A DNA stretch of 45,823 nucleotides from Chlamydiia bacterium (GCA_022601595.1 JAJACI010000008.1:1-45823), one strand, 5' to 3'; counted from the first letter of the stretch, positions 25,359 through 34,973 are shown. Notes: generated from the letters alone by a model not told the origin. Made by a program: numbers and translations.

Positions 25359-26485
25359 CAAAATGTAAACCTTCTTGCATAAATGCTCTGAAGGAGTCCT
25401 AGCGCGATAAATGTTGCTATCACAGAAGAGCCTCCATATGTTATTAGTATCAAAGGTACTCCGGTAATTGGTAAAAATCCACACATCATACCAATATTTA
25501 CAATCACATGCATAGCAATATAAATAGCAATCCCTGATGCAAGGAGCCGACCAAAATAGTCCCTTGCTACCCCTGTTACCTGAAAGCTAAAATAAATTAA
25601 ACTAAAAAATAGTAAAAGTAATAAAAGACCGCCCACTAAACCAAATTCCTCGGTGAATGCTGGAAAAACAGAATCGGTATAGCCATAGGGAAGGAACTTA
25701 TTACCAGTATATTCGCTTTTTAAAAATCCGCTACCAAAATAATGTCCCATGCCAATTGCAGTTTGTCCCGCCTTCTGGTGAAACGTATTTGGATTGAGCC
25801 TTTCATATTGATACTCCTTCATCACTTTTGTAAACACAGGACGCATATCGTCATGAGAAAAAACACCCATATAAATGGAGAGAACAAGGGTTAAAATCAT
25901 TAACCCAAAAATACATAATACCCTCAAAATTTTTGCGTGGATGCCACCAATATAAAACATGGCAAGGGTAACGGGGCATAACACTAACGCTGTTCCTAAA
26001 TCGGGCTGTTTTAAAATGAGCGCAAAAGGGATAAATACAATCAATGAACCGCATAAAAACACAGAAAAATTTTTCACCCTTTCCATATTTCTTTCCAGAT
26101 ACCAACTCAAAGTGAGAACAACCACTAGTTTTGCAATTTCAGAAGGCTGCAAATCAAAAGGTAAAAAAGGAAGTCTATACCATCTTCGTACATTATGAAT
26201 AGGTGCTACAAAAAAAAGTCCTAACAGGAGAATCACCGTTCCTACATAAAAAAACCAGGTATACTCACGAAGTTTTCTATAGTCAAAGCAGGCAAGAAAA
26301 AAAAAGATAAATAGTCCTAAAGCAAATGCTCGTATTTGATTTTTACATAATCGTGTAAAGATGATAGTATCACTATTTTCCGGCTGAGAGGTGGCTAAAA
26401 TAACAAGAATACTTGCCATCATTAAAAGCACAACCACCAGTAAAAGGCGCAAGTCAATCCTGCGAAGATATTTTGGTTCCCACAT
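25358..26485 (-). CDS. rodA: Rod-shape protein RodA (SEDS peptidoglycan glycosyltransferase)
   Basis: The product has 375 residues with about ten membrane segments. The SEDS family hallmarks are visible: FDLQPSEIAKL (catalytic-region motif), KQPDLGTAL and the C-terminal GMMCGFLPITGVPLILITYGGSS. RodA polymerises glycan strands with a class B PBP. Chlamydiae make only little peptidoglycan, so RodA here probably supports the division-associated ring. Corresponds to CT726, which in Chlamydia is next to birA (CT725), as here. Head of a three-gene operon; divergent from birA with only 30 bases between starts. Confidence 0.95.
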   Translation of the reverse strand: MWEPKYLRRIDLRLLLVVVLLMMASILVILATSQPENSDTIIFTRLCKNQIRAFALGLFIFFFLACFDYRKLREYTWFFYVGTVILLLGLFFVAPIHNVRRWYRLPFLPFDLQPSEIAKLVVVLTLSWYLERNMERVKNFSVFLCGSLIVFIPFALILKQPDLGTALVLCPVTLAMFYIGGIHAKILRVLCIFGLMILTLVLSIYMGVFSHDDMRPVFTKVMKEYQYERLNPNTFHQKAGQTAIGMGHYFGSGFLKSEYTGNKFLPYGYTDSVFPAFTEEFGLVGGLLLLLLFFSLIYFSFQVTGVARDYFGRLLASGIAIYIAMHVIVNIGMMCGFLPITGVPLILITYGGSSVIATFIALGLLQSIYARRFTF

Positions 26486-26515
26486 AAGATTTTATCATAT
26501 AACATATTCGACCAT

Positions 26516-27022
26516 ATGAAAAGAATACATTTTAAAAAAATAGCCTCCACCCACCTGTATGCCAAAGAAAATATCTCCACATTTGATAGTAATACAGTAA
26601 CTGTGATCACAGCAGATTTCCAAACAGCTGGTATTGGAAGAAAAAAAGATGCTTGGATAGCAAAAGAAAAAAGCTCTCTACTAGTTTCTTTTGTTTATAG
26701 GGCACCGCCGGCAAAAGTGATTCCTTATATCTCTCAACTATGCGCCCTCTCTTTAAAAAAGGCACTTGCTAGTGAGCATCTAGATATCAGCTTCAAATAT
26801 CCCAATGATCTTATGATTCACGGGAAAAAGCTCTCTGGGATCATCTCTGAAATTTGTGGCAACATGGCAATTACAAGTGTAGGTTTAAATATTTTACAAA
26901 CAGAGGAGGAGCTTAGCTCGATTGATCAACCAGCAACCTCTTTGTTTATAGAAACGGGTAAAAAACTTTCTTGTGAGACCATTTTAGATCAGCTGCTTGA
27001 CGCCTTTTTTGCAACTATTTGA
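26516..27022 (+). CDS. birA: Biotin-protein ligase BirA, catalytic domain only
   Basis: The product has 168 residues. The biotinyl-AMP binding loop is QTAGIGRKKDAWIA (a variant of GRGRxGRxW) and the catalytic-lysine stretch is KYPNDLMIHGKKLSGI. It would attach biotin to acetyl-CoA carboxylase. It lacks the DNA-binding N-terminal domain and the C-terminal SH3-like domain of E. coli BirA, so it cannot be a repressor; that short form is usual in Chlamydiota. Divergent from rodA. Confidence 0.9.
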   Translation: MKRIHFKKIASTHLYAKENISTFDSNTVTVITADFQTAGIGRKKDAWIAKEKSSLLVSFVYRAPPAKVIPYISQLCALSLKKALASEHLDISFKYPNDLMIHGKKLSGIISEICGNMAITSVGLNILQTEEELSSIDQPATSLFIETGKKLSCETILDQLLDAFFATI

Positions 27023-27061
27023 TCGTTGAACTAAATCCCCTCGCATGGTAAAAATTTATCT

Positions 27062-28285
27062 ATGCATATTATAAAAAATACTCTTTGCTATTTTATTTTT
27101 CTTCTCCATTTTTTTTCCCCACTTTCTGCAACCATCGTACGGGGTTATATATACGGCGTTGATAACAGTGAGCTGGAAAATGTTCAAGTACATTTCTTAC
27201 AAGAGAATCAAATCGTGTATACTACCTTATCTGACTGTGCTGGAAAATTTACTCTTGATATTCAAGAAGGCTCCTACCACATTAATTTATATGCACAAGA
27301 TTACGCTCTATTTATTGCTTCCAATAGGTACACAGGACCATCCCAAGTTAATTATTTCACTATGTCTCAGGCATCAGGGTGCATTCAAGGCCGCGTTGTA
27401 GATGATATTTCAGGAGTGCCTATACAAAATAGTCGCGTTCGCCTATTTTTAAAAGACATTCTATCGTTTACCGCAACTACTGATGAAAATGGAAACTTTA
27501 ACACGCCTTATCTTTCCCCAAACCTATATTCATTAAAACTCTTTGCTCCCAATTACCATAACTACCATGCAGATATACAAGTGGAAGAGAGTATAAACAA
27601 TACAGTGGTAAGGATGCAAATGGTAGATGGTGTTATACCACAAAATGTTGCCCAGTGCGATGATCCCCTTGCTCCAGAGACTTGCCAAGTAAAAGAAAAA
27701 CCAAAAGAGATTACCCCTTTAGAGCCTATAACAATCGTACAAAATAATGTAGTTCATGGCATAATCACCGACACTGTAACCAAAAAACCTATTGCAGGAT
27801 CCGTAGTAAAAGGATCCAATCACACTAACACCTTTACCGAATATGTAGTGACAGGATCCGATGGAGCCTACCATTTAAAAGGGATGAAGCAAGACACCTT
27901 TGTCATTGAGGTTTCCAAAGCGGGATATATGTCAGAAAAAAGCCCCTTATTTACCATAGATAGTCCAGATCAAGTAGTTACCAAGCATTTTTCCCTTGTC
28001 TCAGAAAATCCTACAACCAACGGGTTAACTGGAAAGGTGCTTGTCAATAGCACCTTACTTGAAGAAGATCGAATGCATATTATTGAGTGGGGACCATCGC
28101 TTAGCTCAGAGGTTATCGGATTCAAGGTCTATCGAAATGGCGCTCTTATCTATCAGGTAGGGCTTGCTGGACCTTTACGCTATGAAGATCATAATAGAGA
28201 TGCAAGCAGCCCTGATAGGTATAAAGTTACATCTCTAAATTCTAATGGAAGCGAAAGCTCCGGGAGGTTATTATCACTTTTATAA
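27062..28285 (+). CDS. Exported carboxypeptidase-regulatory-like repeat protein A
   Basis: The product has 407 residues: signal peptide (about 1-22), then three beta-sandwich modules of about 80 residues each of the CarboxypepD_reg type (pattern G-x-V-x-D...G-x-P-I...A...V...T-D-x-x-G-x-Y/F), a linker with a CDDPLAPETC stretch between modules 2 and 3, and a C-terminal fibronectin-III-like domain (starting VLVNSTLLEEDR, ending NSNGSESSGRLLSLL). No catalytic residues; such modules serve as surface or adhesion building blocks. It is the first gene of the cassette and its TAA stop overlaps the (mutated) start of gene B. Confidence 0.75.
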   Translation: MHIIKNTLCYFIFLLHFFSPLSATIVRGYIYGVDNSELENVQVHFLQENQIVYTTLSDCAGKFTLDIQEGSYHINLYAQDYALFIASNRYTGPSQVNYFTMSQASGCIQGRVVDDISGVPIQNSRVRLFLKDILSFTATTDENGNFNTPYLSPNLYSLKLFAPNYHNYHADIQVEESINNTVVRMQMVDGVIPQNVAQCDDPLAPETCQVKEKPKEITPLEPITIVQNNVVHGIITDTVTKKPIAGSVVKGSNHTNTFTEYVVTGSDGAYHLKGMKQDTFVIEVSKAGYMSEKSPLFTIDSPDQVVTKHFSLVSENPTTNGLTGKVLVNSTLLEEDRMHIIEWGPSLSSEVIGFKVYRNGALIYQVGLAGPLRYEDHNRDASSPDRYKVTSLNSNGSESSGRLLSLL

Positions 28286-30423
28286 AAAAATACTTTTCTA
28301 TTTTATTTCTTTTACTTGTACACCTAAGTCCCCTTTCAGCCGACGATACAGCTATAACAATTACTGTAAAAGACAACGACACAAGCGCAAATCTTGAAGG
28401 TGTATTAGTATCATACTACTTTGACGATCAACTAATTAGTTCCGGAACAACAGGACCTGAAGGTACGGTAACACAAACGTTAGAAGATAAGACCTATCTA
28501 GTAACAGCCTATTTAGATGGTTATAATCTATCCAATAACAATTATAGGGTTTCTGGTGGTGAGCAAACAGCCTTTATCCGACTAACACTAGGGACAAACA
28601 CTATTACAGGAAAGGTAACGGATGCAATTCTTGGCACGCCCATTGATGGCGCCCTTATTGAGTTATACAAAAGCTCTGGTTTCAACACTTCTTTTATCTT
28701 TTCTCTTAATACCAACTCTGCTGGTGAATATACCACTCCAGCTCTTAATAATAATGATTATATAATAACTGCAAGTTTTACCGATTTCCAAAGTAACTCA
28801 GTAGGTGCTACCATAACCGATGCATCTGAAACTGCAAATATTTCATTAGAATCTAATCCTGCTACCATTACAGGTACCATCACAAATAGCGCAGGTGGAG
28901 CTCCCATTGAGGACGCTGCAGTAACAGTTAGTGTAGGTGGCCAGACGGTCACTGGCTATACCAATAGTTTAGGAGTGTATACTATTGATGGTCTAGGTCC
29001 TTATTTATATAGTGTGAACGTCGCTGCAGATACTTTTGAAGCATTTTTAAGCTCAAAACAATTAGTAGCAGATGCAACTACTACATTTGATGTTGCTCTG
29101 ACCTCTGGTGGTGGAACTATTACTGGGAAGGTAACTGATGCAGACACTGGGGCAGTTATCTCAGATGCATCCATACAGCTGCAATTGGACAATGTGACGG
29201 TGCAAAGCATTCAAACCGATCAAAATGGGGAGTACACCCTTTCTCATTTAGCAATAGAGCAGTATGTTTTGATTGCGTCGGCAGAAGACTATCAACTCTC
29301 TTTTGTTAAAGTAGTTGTACCAGATGCCACCCCTATAACGGAAAATTTTGCATTAAACAATGATCCAGGCACCGTATCAGGTACGGTCACAGTAGCAGGG
29401 TCAGGCCTTCCCCTATCTGGTGCGACGCTGCAAATAAAGCAAGGAAATATCACTCTTGGAAGCGATCTTACCGATAACAATGGAGTGTATAATTTTACCG
29501 GTCTTGCACCCGGAGCGTATACCATCTTTGCCTTAGACCATTCTTATCAAACCGCTCACCTTGATGTAGAGGTAGAAGAGCTAAAAAGTACCACCGCAAA
29601 TTTTTCTTTAGTATTTGGGGCTGGAGTGGTGGAAGGAACGGTAACAGATGAAAATACTGCTGTAGGGCTGATACAAGGGGCTCATGTAAAAGCAATAAGA
29701 AATAATACGGTATTTGGGACAAGTATTACCACGGAAGATGGGGAATATAGTATTCCTGGCCTTGCCGCAGGTGGCTATACTATAACAGTGGGCGCTGATG
29801 ACTACCGTTTTGCCTACAACGATGTTACAATCGTCAATGATCAAGTGACCACCCAAGATTTTACCCTTGTGGCAGGGAGCTCTACGGTTGATGGCACCAT
29901 TACGGACACTATAACAGGACTGCCCATTGCAGGTGCCATTGTAAATGCAGCAGAGCAAGGCAGTAGTTTTATCGAGTATACGGTTACAGAATCAGATGGA
30001 ACCTACAGTTTGCGTGGCTTGTTTGTAGGTACTTTTATTATAGATGCAGACAAAGCTCTGTACATTGAAAATGATACCCCAGCATTTGCAATCACCTCCA
30101 TAGGGCAAACCCTCACCAAAAATTTGTCTCTCTATCCAGAAAATATTCCTCCAGTAAATCTAACAGGATCGGTGATCATCAATTCACTGTTGCTGCAAGA
30201 AGATCGTATCCATCGATTAGAGTGGGGATCCACTCCAAGTGCTGAAGCAGTGGGATATAGAGTGTATCGCAATGGGGTACTTGTTGCAGAGCTTGCCTTA
30301 AACACCTCACCTCTGGTATATGAAGATCATAACACGAGCGCCAGTGTACCCGATATATATGAGGTTACATCGGTAAATACCAATGGCAGCGAAGCATCTG
30401 CAGGGACCATTATTTTACAATGA
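28282..30423 (+). CDS. Exported carboxypeptidase-regulatory-like repeat protein B, ATA at the start position
   Basis: The open frame, its signal peptide (KKYFSILFLLLVHLSPLSA) and seven modules run without break from 28282 to 30423 (713 residues), but the codon at the natural start is ATA, not ATG. The next normal in-frame start (GTG, 28975) would remove the signal peptide and the first modules. A single G-to-A change explains it: ATGA became ATAA, keeping the stop of gene A while losing the ATG. GGGAGG lies 15 bases upstream. The C-terminal FnIII-like domain (VIINSLLLQEDRIHRLEW...) matches gene A. The next gene overlaps by ATGA (30420). Either ATA is used weakly, or the gene is silenced. Confidence 0.7.
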   Translation: MKKYFSILFLLLVHLSPLSADDTAITITVKDNDTSANLEGVLVSYYFDDQLISSGTTGPEGTVTQTLEDKTYLVTAYLDGYNLSNNNYRVSGGEQTAFIRLTLGTNTITGKVTDAILGTPIDGALIELYKSSGFNTSFIFSLNTNSAGEYTTPALNNNDYIITASFTDFQSNSVGATITDASETANISLESNPATITGTITNSAGGAPIEDAAVTVSVGGQTVTGYTNSLGVYTIDGLGPYLYSVNVAADTFEAFLSSKQLVADATTTFDVALTSGGGTITGKVTDADTGAVISDASIQLQLDNVTVQSIQTDQNGEYTLSHLAIEQYVLIASAEDYQLSFVKVVVPDATPITENFALNNDPGTVSGTVTVAGSGLPLSGATLQIKQGNITLGSDLTDNNGVYNFTGLAPGAYTIFALDHSYQTAHLDVEVEELKSTTANFSLVFGAGVVEGTVTDENTAVGLIQGAHVKAIRNNTVFGTSITTEDGEYSIPGLAAGGYTITVGADDYRFAYNDVTIVNDQVTTQDFTLVAGSSTVDGTITDTITGLPIAGAIVNAAEQGSSFIEYTVTESDGTYSLRGLFVGTFIIDADKALYIENDTPAFAITSIGQTLTKNLSLYPENIPPVNLTGSVIINSLLLQEDRIHRLEWGSTPSAEAVGYRVYRNGVLVAELALNTSPLVYEDHNTSASVPDIYEVTSVNTNGSEASAGTIILQ

Positions 30424-31025
30424 AAAAAATACTCTACTCTTTATTCTGTATAGCCTCTTTTTCCGCATTAGAGGCATCACGTATTATGGACCTAAAAGGG
30501 CATGATTTTTTAGAATTTCGAGCAGGTGAATTTTTTTTTACCCAACAAAGCAATAGAGATACCTATGGATCAGAAATCATCACTTTAGAGGTGGAAGATA
30601 ACCATTTTTTAAGCTCTAAGTATTCCGTCTGGGGCAATGTCAATGTTGCCTGGAGTTCTGGCAAAACACGCTACTTTGAAACGCCTACTGATATGAGCAT
30701 TACCATAGTAAGTATTGGAGGGAAAAGATTTGTCCCTGTTACTCAAAAGGAAATCAAATTCTACTTGGGCGTTGGTATAACAGCTGGTGTGGCAAATACC
30801 ACCTGTCAAAATCCCTATCTTTCCGATACGATGACAAGATTCTCTCCTGGTGTCGTTGGAAAGTTTGGTTTTATCGCTCAACATAAATCGAATTTTGCCT
30901 TTGATCTATTCTTCGACTACTACATTCAGCCCACTTTGAAAAACTTGAATGGGTCTTTTTTTGATAAGGCAACAGAGATTGGCGGCTTTCATGCAGGCGT
31001 TGGTATTGGATATATCTTTGACTAA
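30420..31025 (+). CDS. Beta-barrel outer-membrane partner 1 of the repeat cassette
   Basis: The product has 201 residues: signal peptide (1-17), then an alternating pattern with GHDFLEFRAGEFFFT, LYLGVG-like turns and a C-terminal GVGIGYIFD, consistent with an 8-stranded barrel. It shares the middle and end sequences with the 226-residue protein at 34293-34973. Its ATG overlaps the stop of gene B (ATGA), so expression is tied to the large repeat protein; a role in anchoring or presenting it at the surface is an inference. Confidence 0.68.
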   Translation: MKKILYSLFCIASFSALEASRIMDLKGHDFLEFRAGEFFFTQQSNRDTYGSEIITLEVEDNHFLSSKYSVWGNVNVAWSSGKTRYFETPTDMSITIVSIGGKRFVPVTQKEIKFYLGVGITAGVANTTCQNPYLSDTMTRFSPGVVGKFGFIAQHKSNFAFDLFFDYYIQPTLKNLNGSFFDKATEIGGFHAGVGIGYIFD

Positions 31026-31069
31026 ACTTTAAACTTGCCCTTTTTTAAAGCATATTGTATAAATTACAT

Positions 31070-32191
31070 ATGTTAAAATTGAAAGCGTCTTTTTTTAACC
31101 TTCTTGTCATGTGCATTCCCTCGTGTGTACTCGCAATTGGAGCTGTCTCAGGGTTGGTTACATCCGAATCTGGTGAAAAGATAGAGGGAGCAAATGTCTG
31201 TTTATACAAAAATCAGCTGCTTTTAGAAAATGTTGTTACCGATGATCAAGGAAAATATATCTTTTGCCCTCTTTTAGATGGCACCTACCGAGTACAAGCT
31301 TGTGCAGAAAATATGCAGACTTTTGTTCAAGGAGTAACTGTTACTTGCAATAAAGTATCTACAGCAAATTTTTCTCTGCTTAAAAATCCAGCAACTCTCA
31401 CGGGTGTGGTTACGGATAAAAGCGCTTTGGAGCAAACTCCTATTGTAGGTGCAAAGATAAAAGTTACAAATAAAGACATTATCATAGGCAGCGGAATCAC
31501 AGATAATAGTGGGGCATATAGTATACATGGTTTGCCTGCCACCTTTTGTAATGTCCAAGCAGATGCAAAAGATTTCCAAACGGAAGTATTTGGCGTTCAA
31601 CTAGCAGAAAATAAAGCGGCTGCGGTAGATTTTATGCTGCCATCCTCTCCATCAGAATTAAAAGGGGTGGTAGAAACTAGCTGCGGGCTTCCCATACCCT
31701 TGACAATGATTGAGGTGCAGCAAAATAATATAACACTTGCTACCACATTAACCTCCCTTTGCGGGCACTACCAGTTTACAAACCTTGCGCCTGGGTACTA
31801 TGATATACAAGCTATCTTCCCATATCATGATACGGTTTTTTTAGGAGCTGAGGTGGTAGAAGGGAAAGAGACTATCACCAATTTCACCTTGCAAAAAGGG
31901 GGCGGGAAAATCAGCGGCACTGTTATTGATCAAGGAACAAAAGCGCCTATTGCGGGCGCAATCGTAGAGATCAAAAACGATAATATGGTTATTGCCACTG
32001 CAGTAACAGATAGCAATGGAAAATATTCTGTTCCTGGATTGATGGCTGAGGCCTATAATGTGCTGGCAAGTGCTATGCATTATGACCCCATTATTATTGG
32101 CGGCGATGTGGGTAAGGATGCAAAGATAACGGTAGACTTTTCACTACAACCTAGTAGCTTTTCAGAAAAAAAAAGCCCATTTTCCTACTAA
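31070..32191 (+). CDS. Repeat protein C, N-terminal part (frame broken at an A9 tract)
   Basis: From ATG 31070 (an upstream TTG is out of place) the product has 373 residues: signal peptide (about 1-22) and four carboxypeptidase-regulatory-like modules. It stops soon after a run of nine A (32166-32174) and lacks the FnIII-like end found in A, B and the following frame. Removing one A from the run would carry the reading frame into the 32209-34296 frame and give one protein of about 1075 residues with eleven modules. So this is either a frameshift in a contingency tract, programmed slippage, or decay. Confidence 0.7.
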   Translation: MLKLKASFFNLLVMCIPSCVLAIGAVSGLVTSESGEKIEGANVCLYKNQLLLENVVTDDQGKYIFCPLLDGTYRVQACAENMQTFVQGVTVTCNKVSTANFSLLKNPATLTGVVTDKSALEQTPIVGAKIKVTNKDIIIGSGITDNSGAYSIHGLPATFCNVQADAKDFQTEVFGVQLAENKAAAVDFMLPSSPSELKGVVETSCGLPIPLTMIEVQQNNITLATTLTSLCGHYQFTNLAPGYYDIQAIFPYHDTVFLGAEVVEGKETITNFTLQKGGGKISGTVIDQGTKAPIAGAIVEIKNDNMVIATAVTDSNGKYSVPGLMAEAYNVLASAMHYDPIIIGGDVGKDAKITVDFSLQPSSFSEKKSPFSY

Positions 32192-32208
32192 ATAAGAAGA
32201 ATCTTTCC

Positions 32209-34296
32209 TTGCCCATCACTCTTGAGGAGGGTACCGGAGGTATTTCAGGATCGGTCACAGATCAGAGCAGTAGTCTCGGGATTGCGGGTGCTTTAATACA
32301 AGCTTCTAAAAATAACGTTATTATTAATACTGCTATTACAGACATTAATGGCGCCTATTCGATCACTGGGCTCGATCCTGAATCTTACACCATGATTGCA
32401 AGTGCAGAAAATTACAGTCTCTCTATGCTGGGATCAGAGGTCACTGCAGATACGATCACCAATGAGCATTTTGTTTTACAAGATGGAGGGAGCTTAACAG
32501 GTACTATCACTGATCCAGATTCAGGAGCAGGCATCTCTGGTGCGGTAGTAAAAATAGTTAGTAATAATACGATAGTGCAAGAAGATGTTACCACCTCCGA
32601 TGGGGTCTATATTTTTAGTGGTTTATCAGCAGATAGCTATATCATAGCGGCAAGTGCTGATGGGTATGGCAACAATACCAAGAGCGTTCAGATCCAAGTA
32701 GATCAGCAGGAAAGTGTGGATATTGCTTTAAAAGATACCTCTGGAGGAGTGAGCGGGAAAGTGATCGATGCAGATACTCTTCTTGCTTTACCTGGGGCAA
32801 CATTAGAATATAGGCAAGGCTCTGTTGTACTAGGATCGGCTCTTACCAACTCAGAAGGAGATTATATCATTCATAACCTTTTTCCTGGCACCTACACAGT
32901 GGTTGCTCTTGAAACAGGTTATATTACAAAGATCCATACAGTGCAAATAACAAGTGATACTACCTCTGTATTGAATTTTGCGCTTGGCAAGGGGAGCGGT
33001 TCCTTTATAGGTAAGATTACCGATGCAGCAACAACCGAAGCTATTGCAGGTGCACAGGTAGAGGTTTTACAAGATAATGTTATTATAAACTCTGCTATTA
33101 CTGATAATGCCGGCGATTATATTATTGAAGGGCTTGCATCAGAGGGCTATACCATTCAAGCAAGTGCTGCAAATTATGGAGAAAAGTCGGTAAGTGCTGC
33201 GGCGATAGTTTCTGTGCCTGTTACCGTGAATATTGCCCTAGGAAATGGCGGCGGAACGATTGAAGGGAAGATATCTAGCGAATCCTCTTACATATCTGGT
33301 GCTACCGTTGATTTATACCAGAATAATATTCTGATAAAAAGCACTTTGACCGATGAGCAGGGTGACTATGTGTTAAGTGAAATTGATCCTGGCACCTATA
33401 CTATTTCCGCCTTTGCAGCTACTTATATAAGAGCTTCTGAGCAGGTACAGGTAGGTGTAGATGCGCAATTAACGGTGAATATGACCTTAAGTTCTGACCC
33501 AGCAAGTATCACTGGTTTGGTGGAAGATTCAGGAAGCTCGCCTCTAAAAAATGCTATTGTTCAGCTGCTAAAAGATAAGGTGCTTATCACATCGGCGGTT
33601 ACCGATCAAAGTGGAGAATATACTATTGATGGAATTGATAGTGGCGCTTATCTTCTGATTACAGGAAAAACTGGATATCAGTATGCACATAAAACGGTAG
33701 ATGTACAAGCAGGCAGCGCTACTACCGAAAATTTTACATTGGAAAATGACGCTAACTCTGTTGTTGGTACCATTTTACAAGGAAATACAACCAATGGAAT
33801 CGCAAATGCTTTTGTAGAAATTTGTGACCAAGAAAGTGGTTTCTATCTCTCCATGTATTCCATGTCTGATGGCTCTTATTCTTTTAGCGGACTCTATCCA
33901 GGAACCTATAAGGTAGACGCTTCAAAAACTGGCTATTTCACCAATTATACCCCCCCTTTTACCATTGATGCAATTAGCATGACCACAGAGACAGAAGACC
34001 TTCCGCTATATGCTGACGATCCCCCTATTCATTTAGTTGGGTCTGTAAATAATATCCGCTATTTATTACAAAGTGATCGTATTCACAAACTGGTTTGGGA
34101 AGAAAGTGTGAGTCCAGATGTCACCCATTATAACATATATAAAAATGGGTCATTGGTAGGATCGGTTTTAGCAACCTCGCCCGTACTTGAATATGAGGAT
34201 CATAATAACAGCCCTAGAAAAGTGGTTGAATATATGGTACGATCTGTAAATCCAGATGGGAGTGAAAGCTCCGGGGTAACGGTAAGCTTACAATGA
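32209..34296 (+). CDS. Repeat protein C, C-terminal part
   Basis: The open frame extends upstream to the A9 tract at 32166-32174; the first usual start is TTG 32209. It has no signal peptide and no clear ribosome site, and it holds seven carboxypeptidase-regulatory-like modules plus the FnIII-like domain (LLQSDRIHKLVWEESVSPDV...). As an independent gene it would make a cytoplasmic protein, which makes no sense for this domain type. I therefore regard it as the rest of the 31070 gene. Its stop overlaps the ATG of the second barrel gene (ATGA). Confidence 0.7.
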   Translation: MPITLEEGTGGISGSVTDQSSSLGIAGALIQASKNNVIINTAITDINGAYSITGLDPESYTMIASAENYSLSMLGSEVTADTITNEHFVLQDGGSLTGTITDPDSGAGISGAVVKIVSNNTIVQEDVTTSDGVYIFSGLSADSYIIAASADGYGNNTKSVQIQVDQQESVDIALKDTSGGVSGKVIDADTLLALPGATLEYRQGSVVLGSALTNSEGDYIIHNLFPGTYTVVALETGYITKIHTVQITSDTTSVLNFALGKGSGSFIGKITDAATTEAIAGAQVEVLQDNVIINSAITDNAGDYIIEGLASEGYTIQASAANYGEKSVSAAAIVSVPVTVNIALGNGGGTIEGKISSESSYISGATVDLYQNNILIKSTLTDEQGDYVLSEIDPGTYTISAFAATYIRASEQVQVGVDAQLTVNMTLSSDPASITGLVEDSGSSPLKNAIVQLLKDKVLITSAVTDQSGEYTIDGIDSGAYLLITGKTGYQYAHKTVDVQAGSATTENFTLENDANSVVGTILQGNTTNGIANAFVEICDQESGFYLSMYSMSDGSYSFSGLYPGTYKVDASKTGYFTNYTPPFTIDAISMTTETEDLPLYADDPPIHLVGSVNNIRYLLQSDRIHKLVWEESVSPDVTHYNIYKNGSLVGSVLATSPVLEYEDHNNSPRKVVEYMVRSVNPDGSESSGVTVSLQ

Positions 34297-34973
34297 AAAA
34301 ATATCTTGTACTAACTTTATTTATGTGTGCTCTTTATGGAGCAGAAGAAGAGAATGGCCCTACTTTACATGTGCCTATAGACAAAGAAAAGGTCATTGAA
34401 AATAGCCCTGATAAATCAAGTCCATCGTCCCTTAAAAACATGCACGGACATGATATATTAGAATTTCGAGCCGGATATTTCTTTTTTACAGAAGCCTATG
34501 CAGGAAAAATTTACGGCCCAGGTACGGTATCCTTAGAAGTAGAAAATAATTACTGGTTTCTATCTTGGGCGTCTGGATGGATAAACTTCAATTTTACCTG
34601 GGGATCAGGATCTCCTCCCTCGACAGCCGTATCTACCCATATGAACATTTCCTGTCTAAGTGGCGGCGCAAAAGCTTTTCTTCCCATAGATACAGATCAA
34701 ATCTATCGCCTCTATTTAGGTGCTGGATTATCGGCAGCTATTATCATGACTAAAGATGAAACCGCTTATCTACCCACCAACCTGGTAAGATTTAGTCCAG
34801 GAATAGCAGTAAAATCAGGGCTATTGATCTGCCCATATAAACGGCTTGCAATCGATCTTTTCTTCGATTACTATTTCCTGCCCACATCAAGAAGCATAGA
34901 CCTCTCTTTTTATCAAAGCTTAACTGATGTGGGCGGATTTCGCGCAGGCCTCGGCCTCGGATATCTCTTCTAG
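34293..34973 (+). CDS. Beta-barrel outer-membrane partner 2 of the repeat cassette
   Basis: The product has 226 residues: signal peptide (1-18), a short charged linker, then a barrel region paralogous to the 201-residue protein (GHDILEFRAGYFFFT, RLYLGAGLSA, VRFSPGIAVKSG, AIDLFFDYYF) ending GLGLGYLF with a C-terminal Phe. Its ATG overlaps the end of repeat gene C by ATGA. Its TAG stop is the first bases of a family A palindromic repeat that also ends the convergent gene. Confidence 0.68.
   Translation: MKKYLVLTLFMCALYGAEEENGPTLHVPIDKEKVIENSPDKSSPSSLKNMHGHDILEFRAGYFFFTEAYAGKIYGPGTVSLEVENNYWFLSWASGWINFNFTWGSGSPPSTAVSTHMNISCLSGGAKAFLPIDTDQIYRLYLGAGLSAAIIMTKDETAYLPTNLVRFSPGIAVKSGLLICPYKRLAIDLFFDYYFLPTSRSIDLSFYQSLTDVGGFRAGLGLGYLF

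Noticed and set aside
25359-25484. Extended N-terminus of the 149-residue gene
   Set aside because: Overlaps the end of rodA; the TGATG junction gives a clear start at 25358.
28975-30423. Gene B starting at GTG 28975
   Set aside because: This would start in the middle of a module and lose the signal peptide; the coding frame is open and module-like back to 28282.
32209-34296. Independent gene starting at TTG 32209
   Set aside because: No ribosome site or signal peptide, while the frame continues upstream to the A9 tract and supplies exactly the C-terminal domain that the upstream frame lacks.
27062-34296. Carboxypeptidase or TonB-dependent receptor genes
   Set aside because: Only the regulatory-like beta-sandwich modules are present; no zinc-peptidase motif, plug or 22-strand barrel.
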